A DNA stretch of 64,000 nt from Asparagopsis taxiformis (taxonomy: Eukaryota > Rhodophyta > Florideophyceae > Bonnemaisoniales > Bonnemaisoniaceae). Positions 11,642 to 22,483 of the stretch are shown piece by piece. Every line of letters begins with the position of its first letter. Position 1 is the first letter of the stretch. The notes under the pieces are model-generated. The model saw nothing but the letters and a program-made list of their open reading frames with translations. It was not told the DNA's origin and made no database searches. Location: positions 1 through 64,000 of the forward strand of contig JALQPE010002710.1 in the NCBI GenBank assembly GCA_030407315.1, read 5' to 3'. A program made the translations under genes and the position numbers.

Positions 11642-12198
11642 GTCACCTTCTATTACACACAACAAAGACACCCGGTCGCTATGCTGTGTGGTTTCAAAAT
11701 AGAGCAGCTGTTTGAACTATCCATCGTTCCCAACGATTTTTAGCTCTGGCCGCCGTGACACGTTCAAATACTTGTCATGTACACTCGGTCTGGGATAAAT
11801 TCCCATCCTCGTATAACCACCAAGTCACGCCGGACAAGTGGTGCAATGGTTTTTACACTCGCGCCTTTAAGAGGCAGCCGCTTCTTAAACCAATGATTTC
11901 TCCAACTCCAGCACTGGTGATGCAACCATAAAACCACAACACCCCTGATGCCAAGCACTATGTGACGAGATTGTATGCTTGCTGAAAGTCTCTGTCACAC
12001 TAGTACACCTGTACCATACAGTTATCGTTTCGTTGCATTGTTGCTTCGTCCAACCTGAATTTACTAGTTCCCACCTTCGGGCCGAAAGTACATAAAGGTG
12101 CAGCCCAGCGACCAGCTTCTCCACAACCATCCCACAGCCGTACATCCATTGAAACCAATTCCTTTCCACTTCTGCTTCACATTCAGCTTCCCACCACC
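11642..12198 (+). promoter_or_regulatory. Upstream region of Cys-rich paralog D
   Basis: No gene is seen. A TATA-like ACATAAAG lies near 12090, about 110 bases before the paralog D start codon. The TATA-like box of paralog A lies at a similar distance (26108-26114). The region just before the ATG is C/T-rich, as expected of a 5' leader. Confidence 0.4.
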
Positions 12199-13200
12199 AT
12201 GCGTACGCCTTCCTCACTTTTGACTATCATTCTAGTGCTCTGGCTTCTCTGCCTTCTCTCTCCGCCATCATGTGCCCTCATTCCGAGAGCATACATTGCT
12301 AATGGCGGTACTCTGAGAAACCGCTCCCTCAAAAGAACCTCCAAGCTCAACATACTATTCGTTCAGGTATCAATTCCTATTACACGCGCTATGGCGTGAG
12401 TGACCGGCGAAAAACGTCGTACTCGAGAAGGGTCGGTTTCAGGGAGTTGCAATTCAACCCAAAAAGACAGCAGCGATATCCGAAGCCGGTCACTCAAGTG
12501 AAACAGTACTCCAGTTTGAAATCGCAATTTCCTGACACTCGGAACAAGCTGAACCAAAATGCATTGAGAGGAGGCCATGCGCAGAGTCGAAAAACAGGGA
12601 GTAGATACGGTTCCTACGAAAGAAAGACAGAGTTCTGGGGCAATAAGTCTAGAACCATGCAGTACACAGTCTGATTGTGCTGTGACTCACTTCTGTTTTT
12701 TCACTGATGACAACGTCAATTTCTCTTTATGTAATGGACAGTCTGAATGTTTCTGTTTGTCCCGTGATCCGGATGACATCCTCTGTTCATGTACAGAGCC
12801 GGAATGTCTTCCTGGAGAGCAATGCGCATCGGGTAGGGGTGATGTCGGCATATGTGTTTCCACTTCACTCAACGAACCACCTCTTGACTGTTCCGCTGGC
12901 ACATCAGGCTCCCTGGAGTCATGCAGTACATCCTCCGACTGTCTCGAATCTCACTTCTGCGCTAGCGCTGATGACGATGGGAATGTGTCCTTTTGTGATG
13001 GCGCGTCAGGGTGTTTCTGTTTGCCCGATGATTCTGAAGACTTAGTCTGTTCATGCATAGAGCCGGAGTGTCTTCCTGGAGAGCTGTGTAGTAGCATTGG
13101 AAACATCGACGGTTTTTGTGTCTCACTTGCTCTCAGCCCTACACCTCTTGAATGTTCCCCTGATGAAGAAGACCTTCACCAGATCCTCCTGTACCCTCAC

Positions 13201-13525
13201 CGCTGGATCTCCCAGAGCCCTCTCCGCTGGATCTCCCAGAGCCCTCTCCGCTGGATCTCGCAGAACCCTCTCCGCTCGATCTTGTAGAGCCCTCTCCACT
13301 CGATTTCTCAGAGCCCTCTCCACTTGATTTCCCAGAGCCCTCTCCACTTGATTTCCCAGAGCCCTCTCCGCTCGATCTTGTAGAGCCCTCTCCACTCGAT
13401 TTCTCAGAGCCCTCTCCACTTGATTTCCCAGAGCCCTCTCCACTTGATTTCCCAGAGCCCTCTCCACTTGATTTCCCAGAGCCCTCTCCACTTGATTTCC
13501 CAGAGCCCTCTCCGCTCGATCTTGC
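13201..13525 (+). repeat. 24-bp minisatellite encoding the EPSPLDxP linker
   Basis: About 13 copies of a 24-bp unit (AGAGCCCTCTCCACTTGATT plus 4 bases), each encoding one octapeptide in the frame that fits paralog D. Unit variants recur in blocks (V, S, P, P types), suggesting multi-unit duplication. All six frames stay largely open across it, which produces artefact frames on both strands. Confidence 0.9.
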
Positions 13526-13747
13526 ACAATCCTCTCCAGAAGTTACAACAATCGAAACGATACCATCTACTGTACCTCAATCCCCATCTCCGACCCCCTC
13601 CCCAACTGACGAAGTTTGTATTGATGCTCAGGCACTCTCCCATCTCCAATCACACCAACTCGTCTATCAACACCATGCTGTCAGTAGAGTCCTCTGCGAT
13701 AAGTTTGGAAGCTGTGCCACTCCGGACACATTGTACATTTCAATGGG

Positions 13748-14072
13748 TGTAGTTAATCGTGGTTTGAGTTTTTGTGAGGTGGTTTTTCCTGCCTCCTTTA
13801 CTTCTACTCTCTGCTACCTGCGTTTAAATACACTCGATATCCCCTAGCTATGTTTTCTGTTTCATTGACTATGTCCAATTCCCAGCGATAAACAGCTTGC
13901 ACCGCCAAAGTTCCTAGTTAGCCAGTCAAAAAGAAAAGGTCTTCCATTAATTGTGTAGCATTTGGCTGCGCCAAACGGAGTCTTGAGAGGAAATACAGGA
14001 AAGATGATAATGGGCATAATAGAACCGAATTTGGGATCTCCATTTGAATCGCATTATTTGGAATGCGTGACA
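13748..14072 (-). repeat. Gypsy-B 3' LTR and adjacent polypurine tract
   Basis: Matches 19008-19335 with a handful of differences, mostly single-base indels in T, C or A runs. The neighbouring bases 14073-14086 read AAAAAGAAGGGGC on the coding strand, a good polypurine tract. Confidence 0.94.
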
Positions 14073-14094
14073 GCCCCTTCTTTTTGAAGAGCCA

Positions 14095-14869
14095 CTAAGC
14101 ATTTCGAGCAGCTCTGACCAGATCTTGGTCTGAATAGCTGTCTAGAAACCTGTCCAGCAACACTGGAATATCCTCGCGCATGATGTCCATTGGCTCCCAT
14201 GTAGGCTCCTCGTGGTCAAATCCACGCCACTTGCAGCAAACTTCATAGCGTCCAATTGCTTCATTGAAGCGTAATCCTAGTATCTTAGTGACGGTTTCGT
14301 AGTGCGGGCTATTGTGGTCAATAGAATCCAATAAATCTTGAGTGACGTCCAGCGATGAATCAGCATAGAACTTGAGTCTATTGCAATGAATTGTGTGTGT
14401 AGTTTCTTGGATATCATATCTTCCACCTCGTAGGTGTAATCTGATAATGCCCTTGTGATTCTCTGCGGCCCTGTCCATTTGACTCGCACTTATCTCCATG
14501 TTGAGATACAACCTTAGCTACCAATACGAAATCCCCGACATCAAAGTTGACATCTTGTACATTAGTTTTTTCGTTGTGAGCTTTGATTGAACGTTCCCTA
14601 TTTCTTGTTCTGCTTGCTGCAACACTTTTGTGAAACTCCTCCAATGATTGTTGGAGTGACTGCACATTGCATATCTTCTGTGCTTTGACGAAAGATATGC
14701 TCTTGGTTTTGTGTAGCACGTGGATGGATTGCATCGTTCGCAATGGATTGTCTGCAGGAAGCTGTGTCATTATTGTTATCGGCGCAAGGTTAGCTAGTCC
14801 AGTGCGAGGTGTGTGGTTAATTATGCTTTGAACAAGTGGTAGCACAGATGGCCAATCCTTTTCGCGCAT
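14095..14869 (-). pseudogene. Gypsy-B integrase C-terminus and chromodomain (shifted frames)
   Basis: This continues the pol polyprotein after a frame change near 14950. It contains the end of the integrase, a basic linker (NFDVGDFVLVAK) and, after another frame change near 14450, a chromodomain (GRYEVCCKWRGFDHEEPTWEP). The aromatic Trp residues typical of methyl-lysine readers are present. Two frame breaks separate it from the main frame. Confidence 0.82.
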
Positions 14870-14901
14870 GCGAAACTCAGAAAGAAGAGCTCTCGTTGCC
14901 C

Positions 14902-17900
14902 TTAAGACTTGTTTGCATATAGCCTCAACTGTTCCATTGGCTTGTGGAGTGTATGGGGTGTAAAATGATGCTGCGCATGTAATGAACGGTTGAGTGCATT
15001 CATCAATGTATTTTTAAAATACGGACCGCGATCTGAGTTCCATGATAGGACGACACCGAATGTTGTAAACCACTTGAGCAATGTTTGACATGTTGTCAGC
15101 GCATCAGCATTCTTGCAAGGTTCAAGCCAGCTGTACATGGAAGCGTCATCCATGACTATTAGCACGTAGCTGTAACCATCTTTGCTGTCCCCCATGTATA
15201 AAAAATCAAAATGAATGAGCTCGTTCGGTTTGTCTGCATGTAGTGCATGCCCCATTGGCCTTGCTACCTTCTCTCCGCCAATCGTGGATAAGCAATGCAA
15301 GCAAGAATTGCAGAACGCCTTGATGTCCGCCTCGATTGTATTCCATACACAGTAAGACTTGATTGCAAATGTAGTTGCAGCGACTCCGCGATGACCTCCA
15401 CGACCGCAATGACCCACAATGCATATACGCATCTGCAATTGGATGGAATTAGAAGGTATCCAGATTGTCCCAGATTCAGAACGTATCAATCCATCTTGAA
15501 GACATCCCATGGGTTCCTCCCCTTCGTCTAATGCCGCACGCTGCGCGGTGTAAATTTCCTCGTCACTGGGCCAGGTAAAATCAGGATCTAAGTCAGGCGC
15601 GACTGGTGCGCGAAATAATGCAGAAAGTTGCACGGATTTACCTTCATGCAGGGGCTTACTGCCCCAGCGCGAGAGGAGGTCTGCCCAAACATTATCATCT
15701 CCAGCAACATGAGAAATAGTGTAGCGAAAAGCAGAAAGTTTCAAAGCCCAACGCTCAACCTTATTGGCTACATGCTTGGTGATGCCTGGTTTTGTCGAGT
15801 AGGGATCGAAAATAAACGTGAGGTTCTTGTGATCTGTGAATATGTTGAATCCTCTTGGTCGCATGAGAAGGTAGTCTAGGCGTGTGACAGAAGACACAAT
15901 AGCATATGCTTCTTTCTCAATTGTAGACCATCGGCTACTAGCACCTCTGAATGAGCCAGATAGAAACGCAAGAGGCTCATGATGCTGTTCAGCAAATTGT
16001 ATATCCACCTCATTGGTTGGCACTTGTGTTAAAATCCCTGCCCAATGCTCTTCAGATGCATCTGTAAACAACTGGAAAGCCTTAGAATCATCTGGATGTG
16101 CTAGCATCACGGAATTTGCTAGTGCATTGCGCACAGCCCCAAACGTTTCCTGGTGTTCGTCTGTCCACAACTGTGAATGCAGTTGGAATTGGGATGCTGC
16201 TCTCCGGGTACGAGCTCCGACGGCTTCATAGACCTTTTCCAATACGCGAACAAGAGGAGCAACAAGCTGTGTGAATTGTGGAATAACACTGCGCATCCAA
16301 TTGGCTGCACAGATGAACTGCTGTAAATCAGCTCCAGTCATAGGCGTTTGTAATTGAAGGAGACTTTGAAGTCTGCTGGGATCCATTGTTATGCCACCAC
16401 TGGATATAATTCGTCCACACCATTTAACCTCCGAAAGGAATAAGCGACACTTAGTAGCATGAAGCTTGATTCGTTTTTTCCTGCATATTGTAAACAGTAA
16501 TCGAAGCTTTAGAATGAGTAAGTGTGCAGACTTTGCGTACAATAGTAAATCATCCAGCCATTGTATGATGTCATTCTTCATCACTCCTAGAAGCTGCTGT
16601 AGCGTACTCTGAAAGAAGGCTGCAGCATTTGTTTGGCCCTGCAACACTCTGGTTGGAGTGTAAACACCATCACAAGTGATAAAGCTTTGGCATTCCTGTG
16701 AATCCTTATCAAGAGCAAGCTGAAAGTAGCCATGACATAGATCAATTATAGCATAGCATTTCGTACCAGCTAATTGGGCCGTTGCTGATTCAATGTTCGG
16801 CATCGGCCAACAGTGTGGGACAGTCTGCATGTTAACGGGACGAAGGTCGACAGTAAAACGAAATCCTTCTGGACCAGACTTGGGGACAATGAGTGGAGCG
16901 CAAGCCCATGCACTCTCATTATTAGATTTGACGATACCGAGCCGTATGAATTCATCAATCTTGTTACGCATAAATTCCTGTTGTTGCGGGGTATACCGAC
17001 GTACTTTGACACGAACTGGCTTTGCATCATCTTTCAAACGGATCTTCATAGGGAGAGCTCTGATTGGCGGATCTGTTCCCAGCTTTGTTCGGAATATGTC
17101 TGCAAACTCGAACAATAGAGTGCTGAATTCTTGAACATAGTCCTGTGGTAATCCTTCCCTTACAGCATTGTCAATCATGGCTTGTATATTCGCTTGAACT
17201 TCTTCAACACTCTCTTCACCAATAATATCTTCTAGCGTTTCGAGTGCAATGCCATCGTCATATAAAGCGTCTGCGGTAATTGCAGTGTGCATACTTTCCG
17301 TACTGTTATCACCTTGCAAATCTTTGGGTCCAATAGTGTGTTCGTCTGCATCTAGGTGCAGTGGCATCTCTGTGACATTTGCCTCATTTGGATATGTCTG
17401 TCCGAGAATCATTGCCAAGTTAGTTGTATGGGGCGGAGCATGACTGTCTGTACGTCTCTGGGAACGACATTCAAAGCCGACATCCGAGAAGTCTGTGTCG
17501 TGGTATATACTACGTACGGACACAATGTGGGCGTCCAGGTTGAATCCTAGTGACTGCAGTACAGGGCGTGATATAAGAACTTCAGGCATGTTATGATCAA
17601 AGACTAGGAATTCCAAATTGCGTAGTCGAAACGGGCCCTCAGATGTCATGAGTGTTGTTGACAGTCTTGCCTTTTTGTGTGCATATATCCTTGTGGTGTC
17701 ACCAGATGTGTCAATAGCCAATGATACCGGTACTGGATTGGACAATGGGAGCACAGATACAAATACTCCCTGCTCCGCGCATTTGTCAAGGTGATTCTGG
17801 CTTAATGCAGAGTGATCTGCTCCATAATCACCGTTGACGATTACACTCACAGTGTCAGCCAGTTTTGCAAAGTACCTGCCAGTTCCCTGTAATGCTTCAC

Positions 17901-18309
17901 GAGCTTCGGAATCATGATTATATGACAAAGAGTTTAGTCTTCCGGATTTAGATCGCTCCGCATAATATTCCTTCAGAAACTTTTCCTTCTCCTTGCTGCT
18001 AGTTCTAGGACAATCCCTTATCATATGCCTTCCATTGCACTTTTCCTTATTGAGGCATAAAGGTAACTGCTTCTTGGATGCATCCTGGCTCTTATCTTCA
18101 CCTGCGGCAGCTGCGATATTCTTACTACTAGCCGTGCTTACCGTATTTGAACGTTTTGGTAGCGAACAGGGAGATTCAGATAGTGTTGGGGTGTTACGAT
18201 TAGTTCTAGCTGGAATGCAAGCGGCTGAGCTATGAAATGATGTATTTTTCAAGGCCTCAGAAGTATTCGCAATCTCTCCAGCTAGTATTTCACCTCTCTG
18301 TTGATCCAC
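14902..18309 (-). CDS. Gypsy-B Pol: zinc knuckle, protease, RT, RNase H, integrase core
   Basis: A 1135-residue frame. In order: a Cys/His knuckle (KCNGRHMIRDC, about residues 88-98), a protease-like region (GDYGADHSALS), RT with VDLRPVN, IDLCHGYFQL, QWLDDLL (WLDD at 16549-16560) and WCGRIIS. RNase H follows with FTDASEEHW, FTDHKNL and DNVWADLL, then the integrase HHCC (GHCGRGGHRG, CNSCLHC) and the first part of the DDE core (NSDRGPYFKN). The frame is lost just after HHFTPHT. The real start may be by frameshift from Gag, whose end overlaps this frame at 18282-18309. Confidence 0.9.
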   Translation of the reverse strand: MDQQRGEILAGEIANTSEALKNTSFHSSAACIPARTNRNTPTLSESPCSLPKRSNTVSTASSKNIAAAAGEDKSQDASKKQLPLCLNKEKCNGRHMIRDCPRTSSKEKEKFLKEYYAERSKSGRLNSLSYNHDSEAREALQGTGRYFAKLADTVSVIVNGDYGADHSALSQNHLDKCAEQGVFVSVLPLSNPVPVSLAIDTSGDTTRIYAHKKARLSTTLMTSEGPFRLRNLEFLVFDHNMPEVLISRPVLQSLGFNLDAHIVSVRSIYHDTDFSDVGFECRSQRRTDSHAPPHTTNLAMILGQTYPNEANVTEMPLHLDADEHTIGPKDLQGDNSTESMHTAITADALYDDGIALETLEDIIGEESVEEVQANIQAMIDNAVREGLPQDYVQEFSTLLFEFADIFRTKLGTDPPIRALPMKIRLKDDAKPVRVKVRRYTPQQQEFMRNKIDEFIRLGIVKSNNESAWACAPLIVPKSGPEGFRFTVDLRPVNMQTVPHCWPMPNIESATAQLAGTKCYAIIDLCHGYFQLALDKDSQECQSFITCDGVYTPTRVLQGQTNAAAFFQSTLQQLLGVMKNDIIQWLDDLLLYAKSAHLLILKLRLLFTICRKKRIKLHATKCRLFLSEVKWCGRIISSGGITMDPSRLQSLLQLQTPMTGADLQQFICAANWMRSVIPQFTQLVAPLVRVLEKVYEAVGARTRRAASQFQLHSQLWTDEHQETFGAVRNALANSVMLAHPDDSKAFQLFTDASEEHWAGILTQVPTNEVDIQFAEQHHEPLAFLSGSFRGASSRWSTIEKEAYAIVSSVTRLDYLLMRPRGFNIFTDHKNLTFIFDPYSTKPGITKHVANKVERWALKLSAFRYTISHVAGDDNVWADLLSRWGSKPLHEGKSVQLSALFRAPVAPDLDPDFTWPSDEEIYTAQRAALDEGEEPMGCLQDGLIRSESGTIWIPSNSIQLQMRICIVGHCGRGGHRGVAATTFAIKSYCVWNTIEADIKAFCNSCLHCLSTIGGEKVARPMGHALHADKPNELIHFDFLYMGDSKDGYSYVLIVMDDASMYSWLEPCKNADALTTCQTLLKWFTTFGVVLSWNSDRGPYFKNTLMNALNRSLHAQHHFTPHTLHKPMEQLRLYANKS

Positions 18310-19007
18310 TGATGCGGATCGGACAGGGATGAAGGGTTACATTGTACAGCTTGCTCAACCACATACTGGTAGAACGAAAGCCAATCAGTTTTCAATGCAG
18401 TCTTACACAGGCTCAGATCTGCCAGTATCTTACCCTGCAACTCTGCAGGCTTCAGGAGAGCGCATATGTGTGTAGTAGCCACCTGTGGGTTGATTGTTAT
18501 TAGTGTATCCCAGTGCCTGCTCCTGAGAAACTTTTTGTATTCCATGAACAGGTTCTTTATACGAAGCTCTGGGTCATCCTCGTATATATTGATTTGCACG
18601 TTCGCTATGACAGCCTGTTCCAAATCATGGGGTGTGATGGAGTCGAGAGAGATGGCAGTCTTCTCTTCCAACCATTTCTTTAGAACGTCCTCATTAAGCT
18701 CTTCCACTGTATTGACGTCTTTGAATTCCTTGAACTCAACGAGAGACAGCAGCAGGTCGGGGTCGAATGAAGATTTGAGTGAGATAGCAGTAGCTACTCC
18801 ACCTTGCGCATCAATGTCGCTAATGCGCTGTAGGTACCGTTGACGTGCTTTCACGAATTCGTCAATGGCTTTGCGACCAAGCTGTCGCAACTCCGGGTGT
18901 GTGATAGGGGTGAAAAGTTGTTGCCCTGTGTGGTGACAGCTGTTTGTAGGTGTCATTTTTGGGCAAAGAAAACTCAGTAAGCCACAATTGGCTTCACTAG
19001 TGATCAC
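18282..19007 (-). CDS. Gypsy-B Gag
   Basis: A 241-residue frame beginning inside the 5' LTR-proximal region and ending just inside the pol frame. The middle (about 90-200) is helical with DPELRIKNLFMEYKKFL, conserved in Gypsy-A and Gypsy-C Gag remnants. It lacks the zinc knuckle, which sits in the overlapping pol frame, so Gag-Pol fusion by frameshifting over 18282-18309 is likely. The first in-frame Met may lie within the leader; a Met about 19 codons in is an alternative start. Confidence 0.8.
   Translation of the reverse strand: MITSEANCGLLSFLCPKMTPTNSCHHTGQQLFTPITHPELRQLGRKAIDEFVKARQRYLQRISDIDAQGGVATAISLKSSFDPDLLLSLVEFKEFKDVNTVEELNEDVLKKWLEEKTAISLDSITPHDLEQAVIANVQINIYEDDPELRIKNLFMEYKKFLRSRHWDTLITINPQVATTHICALLKPAELQGKILADLSLCKTALKTDWLSFYQYVVEQAVQCNPSSLSDPHQWINREVKY
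18996..19007 (-). promoter_or_regulatory. Gypsy-B primer-binding position, GTGATCACTAGT
   Basis: The coding strand reads GTGATCACTAGT immediately after the LTR end CTACA. It has the same palindromic core as Gypsy-A and Gypsy-C and no TGG start. Confidence 0.6.
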
Positions 19008-19335
19008 TGTAGTTAATCGTGGTTTGAGTTTTTGTTGAGGTGGTTTTTTCCTGCCTCCTTTACTTCTACTCTCTGCTACCTGCGTTTAAATACACTCGAT
19101 ATCTCCCTAGCTATGTTTTCTGTTTCATTGACTATGTCCAATTCCCAGCGATAAACAGCTTGCACCGCCAAAGTTTCCTAGTTAGCCAGTCAAAAAGAAA
19201 AGGTCTTCCATTATTGGGTAGCATTTGGCTGCGCCAAACGGAGTCTTGAGAGGAAATACAGGAAAGATGATAATGGGCATAATAGAACCGAATTTGGGAT
19301 CTCCATTTGAATCGCATTATTTGGAATGCGTGACA
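19008..19335 (-). repeat. Gypsy-B 5' LTR
   Basis: 328 bp, TG...CA on the plus strand, next to the ATGGG duplication at 19336-19340 and the rest of paralog D. Confidence 0.94.
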
Positions 19336-19650
19336 ATGGGTCTACGATGATGATGAAGAGGTATTGTGAGATTGCTGGATGTGAGGAACGAGTGATGGAG
19401 GTGAACAGTCCTCGGTACAAGAAGGGGATGCGTGTGGCATCGAAGACTGAGGGACTGGAGTATACAGTGTTTGCTGCTCGGTACGAGACGCGAAGTGAAG
19501 AGGCAGTTCTTGCGGCAGCAGTTCGAATGGGGCTTTGATATGAAAGTGTGGGTGGTAGCAGGGAAGAGTGAGATTGTGGGGAGATATTGAAACGAAGGGG
19601 AAGAGGTTGTACCATTCATACAACGGTGAATGGATTAACAAGGGGAAAAT

Positions 19651-19878
19651 ATGGCTTGGTGTGAACATTGTCGCACCAAGATAGTAATTTCATGTGGTGC
19701 ATGTCCAGAAATGGTCTCGCGGGGAATGAGTAACGATGAGTCGAATAATGAGAACCAAATAGCTGCCTTCGTTATGAGTAGAATGATAGGAAGAGTTTGT
19801 GAGGCGCCGAAAAACATGATGAACCGATACCTCCGGTCTTGTTTAAGGACGACGGCGCTTCGGAATAAATCTATGTAA
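19651..19878 (+). CDS. Possible small zinc-ribbon-like protein
   Basis: A 75-residue frame starting MAWCEHCRTKI, with a second CGAC pair 10 residues on, giving a CxxC...CxxC arrangement that could bind one zinc. It lies about 110 bases downstream of the end of paralog D on the same strand. No other motif, and no second copy in the window to test conservation. It could be a chance frame. Confidence 0.3.
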   Translation: MAWCEHCRTKIVISCGACPEMVSRGMSNDESNNENQIAAFVMSRMIGRVCEAPKNMMNRYLRSCLRTTALRNKSM

Positions 19879-19879
19879 G

Positions 19880-20386
19880 TTCTATATTCATTGTAGTTGT
19901 TTCTGTGCGTTGGAATTGGCAGTTGCTGCATGTCTGTCAGGAGACGAGATTAGTCTTCCCAAAGGGAGCAGGATAGCACTGTTCTCGCCTTTTGGCCGCG
20001 CTACTCGGGTCACATTCATGTGGACCACACGGACCCGGGAAGGTCACCAGAAGAGATGTATCGCCACATAACGTACGCGTCTATGGATGGATAATAGAAA
20101 ATTATGCATTTCGTACATCGTTTCCGAGCTCTACCAATTCATCGGAAGAATTGTCGATGATTGTCTGGTGAGAACTTGAGTCAAATTTACGCAAGCCGCA
20201 AACAATGTTCTCGTTTTGATTGTCCCATGTTCCGTGTCATTGCTGGGCAGACTGTGGATGCACGACCAATGCCTGTCACAGCGGGTGAGTCACGGACATC
20301 TGTAAGGTAACAGGTGTGTTACAATGTGACACGGCCAGTGCTGTAGGATTTTTCTACGTTGATTCGTCGGATCACGAACACGTCAC
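19880..20386. other. No recognisable gene
   Basis: Unique sequence between the small frame and the solo LTR. I see no long frame, repeat or RNA-like structure in it. Confidence 0.5.
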
Positions 20387-20978
20387 TGTTCTTCCTCGCA
20401 GGGAGTCCGTTTCTACCTGTGGTTTCCGCGCGCCCTGTGTGCCACTACAGCCCCCTGAAGCGATTTTATCCGGTACGCTGTACCTCCCTCTCTTTTCTCC
20501 GGGAGGACCGCACCTTTATGTAGGCCATCGACTAGCTATTATCGCGTCTATGCCTAGCTCGCCCTAGAAACCCTAAGACGCTCTCTAGAGATAGCTAGCT
20601 ACGTAAAGATTTCGCCGAGCACATCACAGTACCTCTGGCTTCCCTCGAGATACCTGCTCTCCCTTCCTCGGAGAGCTCCCGTCCCCTCATCCAGAGGAGG
20701 CGGTCGCTTTACTGGTCGTCCTGTTCGAGCCCGCGTTTCCCCGGGCGGGTCGTCACCTGCCCAGGGAAAATCCCCCCTCCCAGAGGGGTCGTAATCGAAG
20801 ACAATTCGCAATAGTGCGGCCCGCGTTCGGGACCCACAGCCCGCTAAGAGACACTGTCTCTCGCCGTGCAGGACATTGTCAGCACACCCGTCGTCATACT
20901 CGCGCAGCAGCTGCCACGTCGCATTATAGAATGATGGGTGACTCGGTTTCAGACCGTTCTCCATTGCAAGGCAGAACA
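20387..20978. mobile_element. Solo LTR, copy 1
   Basis: A 592-bp sequence beginning TGTTCTTCCTCG and ending GGCAGAACA, nearly identical to 27678-28269. Flanking GTCAC at 20382-20386 and 20979-20983 gives a 5-bp target duplication. TG...CA ends, the 5-bp TSD and the lack of any internal region identify it as a solo LTR left by recombination. The family is unrelated to the LTRs of the full elements here. Internal frames are not called as genes. Confidence 0.9.
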
Positions 20979-20983
20979 GTCAC

Positions 20984-21340
20984 AAGGGTTTTTTTGTTAT
21001 CGACGTGGACGATATCTCTAGCGCCGGGTTGGCCGATAGCGCTGAGTATTAAATTTATGTGCATACAGTAGTAGAGCGGGTATGATCTCACCACACTTAA
21101 AAGCATCTGCGTTCAGCGAGTGTGCATTACTGGACGATGAACAATGTCGAGCCTGTGCAAGCACTAAAGTTGGCAGATCACCCGGAATACCCCAACACGC
21201 ATCACAAACTGTTGCGCGTGACGTGCATCTCTTCATGATTCGTGATGCGATGCAAGACGTATCGGACATATGGTCTTTCTGAATGTTGTACGGCGCTGAC
21301 AATGCAAGTGCGCAAAAAAACTTTCGAAACCAGATTTCAT
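20984..21340. other. No recognisable gene
   Basis: Spacer between the solo LTR and the start of the duplicated vWA-gene block. No convincing frame or motif. Confidence 0.5.
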
Positions 21341-22483
21341 GCTTTACAAAAATATTTGGAATACCTTGGGCTTTGAAATATGTTTGTGAAAAATATTCTT
21401 TCAGAAACATTCCATCATTCAGCCCACAACCATCCACGCCGCCGAATTGCGAACCAGATCTCTCGCCAGTCCACCGCCATTCCCACCCGACGGGCTCCGT
21501 TCCACCAAGCCATCACCACTGCGAATCCACAGTTCAGAGGAGGGCAGAGGCGGATGGTTCTGACGCGCTCCGAGCCAACAATCACTGCGTACCGACCACC
21601 GCTCGCGACTTTCACACGAGACGCGCCACCGCCACTGGTCGAATCCCTTTACGTAGGGCACGACGTCTCGCGCATTCTTTCCCATGCGCTGTATTGGAAT
21701 GCCCGAAAACTCGCTGTGCTTCGTCAACAGATGAACCCGATGGAACTGCGACAAGCGCACTTGTCACGATACATGGAGACATTGTCCCTGTGCGCGTTGA
21801 AACCGTCGATAACATCCCAATGGCTTGGAAGCGCCTCTGGGACGTTGGAGAGCCGCATGTGAGAAGCTATATGTTTCGCCGGGTGGGGTTTGTTGATTTG
21901 CAGTGATCGATGAGCAATTGATTGTTGGGTATGCGGGCATCGTGGGAATATGACTGTCTGATGTAATTGAGGTTGGGAAAGTTGAGGGCGATACGCAATA
22001 ACCCATTGGTGATCACTTTAGACGACGCAGGCTGTTGCTAAGCACAGTGTATGTGCAAATGTTGACATCAGGACTATGTATTCAGCGTTCATATCATGGA
22101 TTGCTGTCGCATCCGCTCTCTACGACCTTTTGTGGTGGGGCTAGAGCTGCTTACTTCCTCTCTGTTTCACAGAACTACCAACCACTTTATTGCCGTGCAC
22201 TGCGTGATTTTCCGTCGAGGAAATCGCTGATTCATGTTGAGACTAACATGTGTGGTATGCAGCTAGTGACTTGGGGTGTTTCGGGTATTGGAAGGAGCGA
22301 CAGGTTACCTAAGACCTCCCTTCAAGATGCCAGATGGACAGCAGGCGTCCAAAGTTTGCAACATTTATGCATCGTTCAAGAGTCAATCCTGTGTGCTTTC
22401 ATCGCAGAGATGTGAACAATTTGTGTGCCTGCAGGCGTCATGTTCGGAATGATGACCTAACCATGGACAGCCGATTACAATTC

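Larger units (their letters stand above)
13748..19335 (-). mobile_element. Gypsy-B: Ty3/Gypsy LTR retrotransposon in paralog D
   Basis: Canonical TG...CA LTRs of about 325 and 328 bp, target duplication ATGGG (13743-13747 and 19336-19340), GTGATCACTAG at the primer-binding position, one long gag frame, a 1135-codon pol frame and a broken 3' part. The uninterrupted sequence around the insertion site can be seen in paralogs A, B and C. Confidence 0.96.
12199..19538 (+). pseudogene. Cys-rich secreted protein, paralog D, frameshifted and split by Gypsy-B
   Basis: Same architecture as paralog A: signal peptide (LVLWLLCLLSPPSCA), basic pro-region, two 12-Cys modules (about 12660-12890 and 12920-13155), a Pro-rich linker and the C-terminal domain (VSRVLCDKFGSCATP). 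Compared with A it needs frame changes near 12340, 12570, 13160 and 13725. Gypsy-B is inserted at 13748-19335 inside the C-terminal domain, with target duplication ATGGG. The remaining 68 codons continue from 19336 and end VRMGL as in A. The linker is an octapeptide EPSPLD(L/F)P array unlike the other paralogs. It is on the opposite strand to A, B and C. Some frameshifts could be sequence errors, but the insertion alone disables it. Confidence 0.88.

Noticed and set aside
13123..13649. Minus-strand frame of Arg/Glu/Leu octapeptides that looks like a coiled coil
   Set aside because: It is the antisense of the 24-bp minisatellite; every frame of that array is open. The plus-strand EPSPLD frame fits the paralog family.
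21283..21906. 207-residue plus-strand frame
   Set aside because: The homologous segments at 10.1-10.5 and 35.3-35.7 kb do not keep this frame; translations diverge by frameshifts.
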